A DNA stretch of 64,000 bases from the NCBI GenBank assembly GCA_002256145.1, contig NKIP01000010.1:1-64000 (forward strand). The letters run 5' to 3'. Both the position numbers and the translations under genes were made by a program. This stretch comes from Comamonadaceae bacterium PBBC1 (GTDB lineage: Bacteria > Pseudomonadota > Gammaproteobacteria > Burkholderiales > Burkholderiaceae_C). The notes beneath the pieces are model-generated. The model was not told the DNA's origin. It worked only from the letters and a program-made list of their open reading frames with translations, and did no database searches. Positions 28,345 through 36,668 of this stretch are shown piece after piece (positions within the stretch are counted from its first letter, which is position 1; every line of letters begins with the position of its first letter).

Positions 28345-30551
28345 CCGCGATGCATGCTTTCAATGCTGGCAATGCGGCCTTCCGTCGGGGCGAATGGGCG
28401 CAAGCCCTGGCGTCTTACGACGAAGCTGCGCAAGCCCATCCCGACATGGCTACAGCCCATTTGGGTCGGGCAAGATGCCTGGTCAAGTTGGCACAGTGGA
28501 TGCCGGCTCGCGAGGCTTTTAACGCTTGTTTGCGCTCAGAGCCCTCGCACTACAGTGCTTGGCTGGAGGCCGGTCATTTGTGCCGCCAGATGGGCGAGTT
28601 GCAGCAAGCCGCAGGGGCCTACCAACACGCTATCAACGCCAACCCCGTGCGCTACGAAGCGCCTTTGGCCATGGCGCGGGTGCTGCACCAGCTCAAGCAA
28701 AAGCCACTGGCTGGTCAAGCATTTGAGCAAGCCATGACATTGGCCGCTGTCCAGGCCCAAGGCAAAGGCCCGGTCACACTGTCGGCCGAGGTGGCACACC
28801 GCATGGGCCAATACCTGCTGGAGCTGGGTGACCACGACGCGGCAGACCAGGTGCTGCGGCTGGCTTTGCAAGCCTGTCAGGCTTTGCCGGGGCCGGGTGA
28901 TGTGAATCGCCAAGCCGAAGTGCTGATGGATCTGGGCGAGGCCTTGCTTCGAGGGGGTCAGCACAGCGCAGCCTTGCAAGTGCTCACGCAGGCATCGATC
29001 GCGACCGACGAAGCCACTTTGGCCCGTTTGGGGGCCATGGCTTTTCGGCACAACCTGTGGCAAGAGGCCCTGGCTGTGCTGCGCAAGTGCGTTCAGCTGT
29101 ACCCACAAAGCCCCACGGCGCGTTGGAATTTGGCCCACCTGATGGCCGAATGCTGGCAAATGGACGAGGCCGAGCAAGTGCTGCAAGAAGCCGAGAAGCT
29201 GGCTCCCATGCCTGGTGCCAAGAGCATGCGAGCCTCCATTGCCGGGCGGCAAGGCGACGCGGACACGGCCCTGCGCCTGTACCGCGAATTGGCCGCTGAA
29301 ACAGGCGAGCAGGGCAAGTTTGCCTCCAGCTCGGCCATGTCCTCGCTCTACAGCGACCAGCTGACGGCAAAAGAGGTCGCCGATTTGCACCGCCAGCTGT
29401 TTGCGCCGCTGGGGCAGGGTGCCCGTTCGCGCGAGAGTTTTGTGCGGCCACCTTTGAATGGGCGGCGCATCAAACTCGGCATGGTGAGCGCGGATTTTCA
29501 TCACCAGCATCCGGTGAACATCTTCATGCAGCCAGTGCTGCGCGAGCTCGATCGCCAGCGTTTTGAGGTGTTTTTGTATTTCACAGGCGTGAGCTACGAC
29601 GACCAGACCCGCCTGGCGCAGCAGCGCGTGGAGCACTGGGTCGAAGCCACCACGCTCAACGACACGCAGCTGGCCAAGCGCATCGACGCCGACGGCATTG
29701 ACCTGTTGCTCGACTTGGCGGGCCACACCGGCCAGCAGCGCATGAGTTTGTTTGGCAAACGTGCTGCACCGGTGCAGGCCACCTATCTGGGTTATCCCGG
29801 TTCTACCGGCGTGCCCCATATGGACTGGATGTTGGGCGATGAGGTGGTAACGCCGGAGGGGCGCGATGGGCTGTGTTCAGAACGCATCGCACGCCTGCCC
29901 GGTACGGTGTTTTGCTTTGCACCCGAGGTTGATTACCCCTGTCCGGTTTTCTCCGACGAGGCAGCAAAACGGCCCCTGACATTTGCCTCATTCAACAACG
30001 TGCCCAAGCTGACGCCGCGAACCTTGGCACTGTGGGCGCAGATTTTGAAGGCGGTGCCGTGTTCGCGCTTGCTTCTCAAGGCCCCGAGCTTTTCTGACGG
30101 CGGGGCGGTGCGCCTGTTTGGTGAACGCTTGCAACAACTGGGTGTGGACTTGGCTCGGGTCGAGTTTCGTGGACCCACGGGCTTGACCGACATGATGGCC
30201 GAGTACGCCGATGTCGACATCGCGCTGGACCCCGTGCCCTACAACGGTGGCACCACCACTTTGCAAGCCCTGTGGATGGGCGTGCCGGTGGTCACTCAGG
30301 CCGGTCAAAACTTTGTCTCGCGCATGGGGGCCAGTTTCATGGCCGCAGCGGGTTTGCCTGAATGGGTGGCTCAGGACGATGTAGGCTATGTGCGCGTGGC
30401 CGTGCAGATGGCGCAAGACCGAGCCGCCTTGATGGACCTCAAACGCGGACTGCGTGAACGTCTGCAAACGCGCCTCGGCTGGAACGTGAAGGCCCATACA
30501 CGGGCAATGGAACAAGCATTTGAGCAGATGGTTCAAAAGCCAGCTGATTGA
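28341..30551 (+). CDS. TPR protein with C-terminal GT41 (SPINDLY / O-GlcNAc transferase-type) glycosyltransferase domain
   Basis: N-terminal TPR-like helices; C-terminal DLAGHTGQQRMSLFGKRAAPVQATYLGYPGSTGVPHMDWMLGDEVVTP and YADVDIALDPVPYNGGTTTLQALWMGVPVVT, hallmark of OGT/SPY; ATG overlaps giant 1 stop (ATGA). Confidence 0.93.
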   Translation: MTAMHAFNAGNAAFRRGEWAQALASYDEAAQAHPDMATAHLGRARCLVKLAQWMPAREAFNACLRSEPSHYSAWLEAGHLCRQMGELQQAAGAYQHAINANPVRYEAPLAMARVLHQLKQKPLAGQAFEQAMTLAAVQAQGKGPVTLSAEVAHRMGQYLLELGDHDAADQVLRLALQACQALPGPGDVNRQAEVLMDLGEALLRGGQHSAALQVLTQASIATDEATLARLGAMAFRHNLWQEALAVLRKCVQLYPQSPTARWNLAHLMAECWQMDEAEQVLQEAEKLAPMPGAKSMRASIAGRQGDADTALRLYRELAAETGEQGKFASSSAMSSLYSDQLTAKEVADLHRQLFAPLGQGARSRESFVRPPLNGRRIKLGMVSADFHHQHPVNIFMQPVLRELDRQRFEVFLYFTGVSYDDQTRLAQQRVEHWVEATTLNDTQLAKRIDADGIDLLLDLAGHTGQQRMSLFGKRAAPVQATYLGYPGSTGVPHMDWMLGDEVVTPEGRDGLCSERIARLPGTVFCFAPEVDYPCPVFSDEAAKRPLTFASFNNVPKLTPRTLALWAQILKAVPCSRLLLKAPSFSDGGAVRLFGERLQQLGVDLARVEFRGPTGLTDMMAEYADVDIALDPVPYNGGTTTLQALWMGVPVVTQAGQNFVSRMGASFMAAAGLPEWVAQDDVGYVRVAVQMAQDRAALMDLKRGLRERLQTRLGWNVKAHTRAMEQAFEQMVQKPAD

Positions 30552-30572
30552 TCCGGCCTGGCGATACTCGAA

Positions 30573-31280
30573 TCATCCAACTCGGCCAACTCTGATGTCT
30601 GCGGTGAACGAATACCCCATTCGATGCGCAGTTTCCAGGGGCAAGGTCATACCCAAAGTCTCGCGCACTTTGTTGCGCAAGCGGCGAATAATGACCTCCA
30701 GGCGGCGGTAGTCATAAACTTCTGGTGCATGCCCCAAACCGATGGCCAAAGCCTCTTTGGTCACCACACGCCCGCTGGCTTTTGCCAGTGTTTGGACCAA
30801 GGCATGCTCTGAGTGGGTCAATTTGAGCTTTTTCCCATCGGGGGCCTGCAGTTGCCAACTCTTGGTGTCCAGCACCCAAGTTTGTGATTTTTGAACGCGC
30901 ATGCGCTTCATCAAATTATGAATCAAGGAGGCAATTTCTTCGGGCAAGATCGGTTTGACTAAATACATATCGGCCCCGGCCCTGATGCCACTGACGCGGC
31001 TCAGTGGATCGCTTCGTGCACTGGTGATGATCACCCCTTTATCGCTCAAATCGGCTGTGTTGCTTAACCAAGTCAAGCCATTGCCATCCGGCAGGCCCAA
31101 ATCCAGCAGGAGCACATCCAATTCTTGAGCCTGAATCGCATGGTCAGCGGCCGCCAAACTGCCCACCCCTTGGGCTTGCATGCCTTCGAGTATCAAAAAA
31201 CTGACCAAAGGTTCCCGCAAAGCCGGGTCATCCTCAATGATCAATACACGAACTGGGGTGTCATTCAACATGGAATTCAT
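30573..31280 (-). CDS. OmpR-family response regulator (TCS-1)
   Basis: RVLIIEDDPALREPLVSF receiver, LDLGLPDGNG, C-terminal wHTH; start at 31280 overlaps kinase stop (ATGA); MLND at 31271 is an alternative start. Confidence 0.88.
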   Translation of the reverse strand: MNSMLNDTPVRVLIIEDDPALREPLVSFLILEGMQAQGVGSLAAADHAIQAQELDVLLLDLGLPDGNGLTWLSNTADLSDKGVIITSARSDPLSRVSGIRAGADMYLVKPILPEEIASLIHNLMKRMRVQKSQTWVLDTKSWQLQAPDGKKLKLTHSEHALVQTLAKASGRVVTKEALAIGLGHAPEVYDYRRLEVIIRRLRNKVRETLGMTLPLETAHRMGYSFTADIRVGRVG

Positions 31281-33292
31281 TCTTGTCCTGAATCTGTCAA
31301 GCTTTGCAGCCAAATACAAAACGTGGCACCTTGGCCCGGCTTGCTGTCCAATGTGACGTGTCCGCCATGCGCCAGCATGATGCGCTGCACCATCGCCAAT
31401 CCCAAGCCCACGCCCGGGATTTGCTCAACCAGCGGCAACCTCGAAAACTCTGCAAACACCGCAACGTGAGCGTCCTCTGGAATGCCTCGCCCCTCGTCTT
31501 TGACTGAGATGCCGACGAAACCCGGTTTGTGTACCACTTCAAGGGTCACACGGGTGCCAGCCGGTGAATACTTGCACGCGTTGTCCATCAAATTGCTCAA
31601 AACCAGGCTCAAATGGTCATCATCGACCATGGCATTGGCCTTGGAGCCATTCAGATGTACGTCCAGGCGGTGGTTCACGGTCAAGTGCCGCAGTTGGGGC
31701 AGTTGCGCTTGCAACCAAGTCTCCACAATCTGCGGCTTTTTTGACAAAGTGAAAGACGCATTGATCATGGCGGAGTTGTCCAGCCACCGGTTAAACATCA
31801 CCGACAAACGCTCAGTGGCACTTTGAACAGCCTGCATGCGTTGCGCCATCTGATCGATGCCACGTTCAAGTTCCTTGCGCATCACACTCATTTGATTCTG
31901 GATGATGCCCAGGGGCGTGCGAAACTCATGGGCCACCATCGCCCCAAAGCGCACATATTGTTCACGCAACAGGGTTTCCGTGGCCAAAGACGCCTCCAGT
32001 TCTTGGGTGCGATTTGCCACGGCTTGTTTGAGCCTGGCCTCGGAATCCAGCGTCATCTCCAGCACCTGTTGCTTGGTCGCCAAGACCTCTTGCTGCGCCT
32101 CTCGTCGGGCCAAAACATCCAGACGCAGCTGATCCGCCAAGGCCATGGCCAAAAGCACGGTCTCAAATGTGGTGGCAATTTGCACAGAGTACATGGTCAG
32201 CACGTTGCTGGGCAAAACTCCAAATACACGCAAAGCTGCAATCATCACGCCAAACCACAAAATCGCCCAACTCCAGAAAAAGAACCGAATTCCGGGCTGT
32301 TGGCGGCGATAGGCCCTCAAGCTGGCCCAGCTGACCAGGCAGGCCATGACAAAAGAGTTGATGAACAGCAACTGGTTGACGTTGGGTAAGCTTTGCTGCA
32401 CTGCAAACTGGAGCACGATCAAAACAAAGATGATCCCGAACAGCCACTCGCAACCACGGATACACATCATGAGCCACGGAGTCTTGCCGGGCAAGGCCAA
32501 GAACTTGCAGGCAAACTTGGTTGAAAAAATAGCGGCCAAACACAAAAAACCACTTTGTGAAACATCGTCAAAGGCAGGCGACAAGGGCCAAAGCACCAAA
32601 CGACCGAACCCGTTGCCGGCAAAAATCCCCAGCCCAAGGACCAAGGTGTAAAGACCAAAAAACAAAAAACGTGTGTCTCGCAATGCAACAAAAAGAATAC
32701 ATCCATACAAGGTCAGAATGGCCAGGCCGCCGAAATACATGAACTGCGGCAGCTCGGTCAACAGTTCATCACGCTTGAAAGCATCGGGTGACCACACCGT
32801 CATGGGCACCGTGAGTGCATAACGTGAGGTCACCCGTAAATAAACCTGCGTTGGCTCTTCGCCCACTTGAATGGGAAATACAAAAAAACGGCTAAAAACG
32901 GACCTTGATGCCAAGTCGCGGCTGGCACCAGTCAAAACTGCTTCACCGTTCAGGGGGTAAAAATCCACTTGGTCAAGTTTGGAATAAGGAATTTCCAAAA
33001 GCCAATTGACAGGGGCATCTTGCTCACGCTGCAGGGTGAACCTGAGCCAATAGGCCGATGAGGTGAAACCAAAACTGGGCGCGGATGTTGCACCCACCGA
33101 TGTCCAACTTTTGAACCGATCGCCCATGGCCTGCACATCTTGCAGATTCAGCGTCAAGCTTGGGTCTTCTAAAAACTCGACCTTGGCCGATTGATCAATC
33201 TGTTGAGTGTGTGCAGACAGAGGTTTGGCCGTTGCCCCGAGGGTGAGGCAACACAAGCATAAAACAATAAATAATTTTATATTTTTTAACAC
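31277..33292 (-). CDS. Sensor histidine kinase with 7TMR-DISM-like sensor region (TCS-1)
   Basis: Signal peptide, periplasmic SSAYWLRFTLQ..NWLLEIPYSKLDQVDFYP (DISMED2-like), multiple TM helices, MVAHEFRTPLGIIQNQM H-box, NLMDNACKYSPAGT, GVGLGLAMVQRIM. Confidence 0.88.
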   Translation of the reverse strand: MLKNIKLFIVLCLCCLTLGATAKPLSAHTQQIDQSAKVEFLEDPSLTLNLQDVQAMGDRFKSWTSVGATSAPSFGFTSSAYWLRFTLQREQDAPVNWLLEIPYSKLDQVDFYPLNGEAVLTGASRDLASRSVFSRFFVFPIQVGEEPTQVYLRVTSRYALTVPMTVWSPDAFKRDELLTELPQFMYFGGLAILTLYGCILFVALRDTRFLFFGLYTLVLGLGIFAGNGFGRLVLWPLSPAFDDVSQSGFLCLAAIFSTKFACKFLALPGKTPWLMMCIRGCEWLFGIIFVLIVLQFAVQQSLPNVNQLLFINSFVMACLVSWASLRAYRRQQPGIRFFFWSWAILWFGVMIAALRVFGVLPSNVLTMYSVQIATTFETVLLAMALADQLRLDVLARREAQQEVLATKQQVLEMTLDSEARLKQAVANRTQELEASLATETLLREQYVRFGAMVAHEFRTPLGIIQNQMSVMRKELERGIDQMAQRMQAVQSATERLSVMFNRWLDNSAMINASFTLSKKPQIVETWLQAQLPQLRHLTVNHRLDVHLNGSKANAMVDDDHLSLVLSNLMDNACKYSPAGTRVTLEVVHKPGFVGISVKDEGRGIPEDAHVAVFAEFSRLPLVEQIPGVGLGLAMVQRIMLAHGGHVTLDSKPGQGATFCIWLQSLTDSGQE

Positions 33293-33461
33293 TTTGGAAT
33301 GCGCTTCGAATTCCTTTGATTATCCGTTGATTTTGATGCCCAGAATAGAAAAGTGATTTTTGATGAATTTTATTTACTAATAATTGTATTTATTAAATAT
33401 TTGAAGATAAATTAATTGAATTGACACTTGATCAAGCCAAGGGGCTAACGGCTGCCCCGAT

Positions 33462-34157
33462 TCAGTTCTCCAGCAAGATAGGCTGGCACAAAACGTAACC
33501 CGTTTTGTGAATCGACTGTATGGAGGGTGCATCGGCACCAACTTGGTCCAGTTTTTTCCTCAGGCGTGCAATCCGCATTTCCAGTGACGCGGGTGTTGCT
33601 GCAGCACCACCCGAGCCGATCAATTCCATCAATTGCCACCGTTCCATCTTCAAGCCGGGTGCCCGCGCCAAGGCCGCCAAAACCACTGCCTCTCCTGTTG
33701 TCAGTTCAACCTTTCCGTTCGATCCTGTCAAAACGCGCCGAGATACTTTCAAGCTCAATTGTTCGTGTATGGGGTGGGCTTTGCTCATTCTTTTGCCCAA
33801 AGACTCAATGCCAGCCATCAGTTCTTTGGGGTGGACAGGTTTTGTCAAATAGATGTCTGCGCCACTGTCGTAGCCCAAGACCTTGTCGCCAATTTGTGAC
33901 CTGGCTGAGGTGATCACGATGCCCACACTCGGTTGAAAGTCACGTATTCGCCGCGTCAAACTCAAACCATCCTCATCGGGCAGGTTCACGTCTATCACGT
34001 ACACATCCGGTAAGAAATCATGGCAAGCATCGTTGATCTCCTCTGCCATGATGACCCCACGGGCCGTGTGTCCCTGTTGCTGAAAAAAAACCAAAGTGGC
34101 TTGCAACAAGTCTTCGTTGTCTTCGACCACCAAAATTTTCAATGGACATGACTTCAT
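33462..34157 (-). CDS. OmpR-family response regulator (TCS-2)
   Basis: KILVVEDNEDLLQATLVFF receiver, IDVNLPDEDGLSLTRRIR, wHTH; ATG at 34157 overlaps kinase stop (ATGA). Confidence 0.87.
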   Translation of the reverse strand: MKSCPLKILVVEDNEDLLQATLVFFQQQGHTARGVIMAEEINDACHDFLPDVYVIDVNLPDEDGLSLTRRIRDFQPSVGIVITSARSQIGDKVLGYDSGADIYLTKPVHPKELMAGIESLGKRMSKAHPIHEQLSLKVSRRVLTGSNGKVELTTGEAVVLAALARAPGLKMERWQLMELIGSGGAAATPASLEMRIARLRKKLDQVGADAPSIQSIHKTGYVLCQPILLEN

Positions 34158-36091
34158 GGGCTGATCCTCGGCCATGGCGCTTGTGACGGAAGCCAAATCT
34201 CAAAGGTCACGCGCTCATCTTTCAGCTCATAAGTGATGGTGCCTTGCATCAAATTCACCAAACCCTTGACCAGGAACAAGCCCAAGCCCGATCCAGATTG
34301 ACGACGCGCCTGCGGGCTGCGGTAGTATTTTTCAAACAAACGATTCGCCTCGGGTGCGTCACCTGGGCTGATCGAGTTGCTGATGCGCCAGCGCCAACCT
34401 GGGCGCTCATTGAGCAGCCAAGGCGTCAGTTCAAGTGAAATCCGTTCCGGTGGCTGGCCATACTTGCAAGCGTTGTCCAGTAAGTTACTCAGCACGATCT
34501 GCAACATGTGGGCGTCTCCCGTCAGGCAGGCCGAGCCCTCTGGGCAAACCCCATCCACAAGATCAGGTGTTCTGCACCACCGAACACAGGCCTGGGTGAT
34601 CGCCTTGGCATCCAGATGCTCCGTTGCGGGTTGCAAAGATTGGTCGGCCAGTTGCCCTGATTGCACGCTTCTCTCAAGGATGAGATTCATGTCCGATATC
34701 GACCTGGAAATCTTGCTTGGACTCAGGGTGCCTGTTTCCATCCACATGCTGAGCGTGGCCAGAGGTGTTTTTATTTCGTGCGCCAGCATCGAAAAAAGCT
34801 TGCTTTGTTCCTCGCGCAAGCGTTGTTCCGCCTGAATGCGCTGCGTGCTGCTCACCAGCTTCAGACTCAATTCATGTTGTTCTCGCTGCAATGCCCTGGC
34901 ACGGATTTGCAGCAGGATAAACATGACTGTGCTGTCCAAGATCACATGGATCAGAGAGCTCTTCAAGATGTGAGGCAATTCTTGTAAGAGCCCTAAATTT
35001 GTCATCGGAGCCAGTGCGGTCAAAAAACCATAAACCAGCAAATAAAGGACCAAATATTCAATCTTGATGGGATTGTTGACCTTTGAAGGTATTGCGCTCA
35101 GTGCTTTGATGATCATCAACAACAATGCCACAGGGGCCAAGGTATTGGACAACTTCAGTGACTCTCGTGTCAGCCCAAAAAATTGCGCCAAGGGCATCAA
35201 GGCAAACAGCACTGCTAACGCATAAGAAAGATAAAACCAAAATTTTGCAGGTTTGTAAGTCTGAATCAAGACGCTGAGGAATATCAACATACTGGCCATG
35301 AGACAAGGAACTAAAGCCGCTGCTATCGCTGTCAGCACGCCGGGTTCCAGCCAAGGCCCCAGAAACAAGCGTCCATACCCCGAAAAGAAAAACAACCAAA
35401 CCGTGGTGACTGATTGTTTGATGGCGTAAACACCGATGACTTTTTCTCGTGTGTGCCACCACTGCAAGGCACCCCAAAGTGCCAAGACTGTGGATATAAC
35501 CACCAGCACAGCCCAAAGCGAATCATTCATTTTCAAGGCGAATATGGCGTCGTGAAAGGGCTGAACATGGACAAATACAGGCCTTGTGCTCAAGCTTTCA
35601 ACGCGCACATAGAGGTTGCGTTCCTGCGCCAGTGCTGGAATTTGGAAACTGAAATTCAGAGACTGCAAATCCTCCTTTGTCGGCGCTATGGCATCTCCTC
35701 CCCTCAAAACCAGATTGGCTGACGGGTCGAAAATCGTCAAGTGATCCAAAAACACGGGACCAGCGCTCACAACCCAGGGCGCAGGTGAAGCTTCTTGCGC
35801 TGCCTTCAACTTGACACGCAGCCAAATAGCCTCGCTGCCAAAGCCAAAGCTTTTCCAGTTTTTGAATTCTTGCCAATCGGTCACCGCCATGACCTCATGC
35901 AATGGCGCCTGGCCGCCTTTGTCCACCCACCACGATGTGGACTCGATCAATTCAATTTTGTTCTCCGAACGATCTGTGACGCCGCTGCAGGCTTGCAAAA
36001 GTAGCAAAACCCAAAGCACGACCGTTCTGAAAAAAAATGTCCAGTCAATCTTGATGGGCATGAGATGGCGACCTTTCTCCAAGGTCAGCAT
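34154..36091 (-). CDS. Sensor histidine kinase with 7TMR-DISM-like sensor region (TCS-2)
   Basis: FGSEAIWLRVKLKAAQ..WVVSAGPVFLDHLTIF domain, TM helices, MLAHEIKTPLATLSMWMET, NLLDNACKYGQ, GSGLGLFLVKGLV; start 36091 or 36061. Confidence 0.86.
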   Translation of the reverse strand: MLTLEKGRHLMPIKIDWTFFFRTVVLWVLLLLQACSGVTDRSENKIELIESTSWWVDKGGQAPLHEVMAVTDWQEFKNWKSFGFGSEAIWLRVKLKAAQEASPAPWVVSAGPVFLDHLTIFDPSANLVLRGGDAIAPTKEDLQSLNFSFQIPALAQERNLYVRVESLSTRPVFVHVQPFHDAIFALKMNDSLWAVLVVISTVLALWGALQWWHTREKVIGVYAIKQSVTTVWLFFFSGYGRLFLGPWLEPGVLTAIAAALVPCLMASMLIFLSVLIQTYKPAKFWFYLSYALAVLFALMPLAQFFGLTRESLKLSNTLAPVALLLMIIKALSAIPSKVNNPIKIEYLVLYLLVYGFLTALAPMTNLGLLQELPHILKSSLIHVILDSTVMFILLQIRARALQREQHELSLKLVSSTQRIQAEQRLREEQSKLFSMLAHEIKTPLATLSMWMETGTLSPSKISRSISDMNLILERSVQSGQLADQSLQPATEHLDAKAITQACVRWCRTPDLVDGVCPEGSACLTGDAHMLQIVLSNLLDNACKYGQPPERISLELTPWLLNERPGWRWRISNSISPGDAPEANRLFEKYYRSPQARRQSGSGLGLFLVKGLVNLMQGTITYELKDERVTFEIWLPSQAPWPRISP

Positions 36092-36124
36092 AACGCTGAA
36101 CTCATCTCAATTTAACAACAGTCA

Positions 36125-36140
36125 TGTTGGTTTTTGTTGG
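36125..36140. promoter_or_regulatory. Two TGTTGG motifs with 10-bp period upstream of the TCS-2 kinase
   Basis: TGTTGG at 36125-36130 and 36135-36140. Confidence 0.5.
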
Positions 36141-36406
36141 ATTTGAGAAATTCATTTCATTTGCATTTTTAATTGATGAAATTCATTTAATTATTAAACT
36201 TAAAAAAATGCCGAGTCTTCGCAGAACACGTTTGCAAACTTCGGCCACTGAATGTGAAAGCTCATTTGCATGAACGCTTTTGGTAAGAGAGGCGCCCCCC
36301 GCCGCGAAAAGCCTCGCAGACCACCCTCCATCGCCCGTGTGAGCGTTTGAGCAGACTCTTGTGGACAGCTGATTCATCCTTTTTATGAGGTCTGAACAGC
36401 CTGTGT

Positions 36407-36442
36407 TGTTGGTGTTTGTTGGTTACTGTTGGAGCTTGTTGG
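36407..36442. promoter_or_regulatory. Four TGTTGG motifs with exact 10-bp period upstream of giant gene 2
   Basis: TGTTGG at 36407, 36417, 36427 and 36437. Confidence 0.6.
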
Positions 36443-36472
36443 TTTTATAGATTTGACGTCACTACGATAAAA

Positions 36473-36490
36473 AACAGATTTAACAGATTT
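36473..36490. repeat. Perfect tandem 9-bp duplication AACAGATTT x2
   Basis: AACAGATTTAACAGATTT read directly. Confidence 0.85.
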
Positions 36491-36668
36491 CATGAATGAC
36501 GTTCATCCACTTGCTGCAAAGCGTCCGTGTCGCGGCCAGAGGCCAACTCAGACTGAACCGGTCGACCCTCTTTGAGGCTTCCCGGTCAAATCGCAAGTCT
36601 TGCGTGAAGGTCGTATGTGTCTGAAAAGTTTCTCTGTTTGATTTTTCTTCCAGCCCCAGAAAGACCAC

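Noticed and set aside
28536-29819. 427-aa minus ORF inside the GT41 gene
   Set aside because: Shadow ORF; the sense frame has strong GT41 motifs
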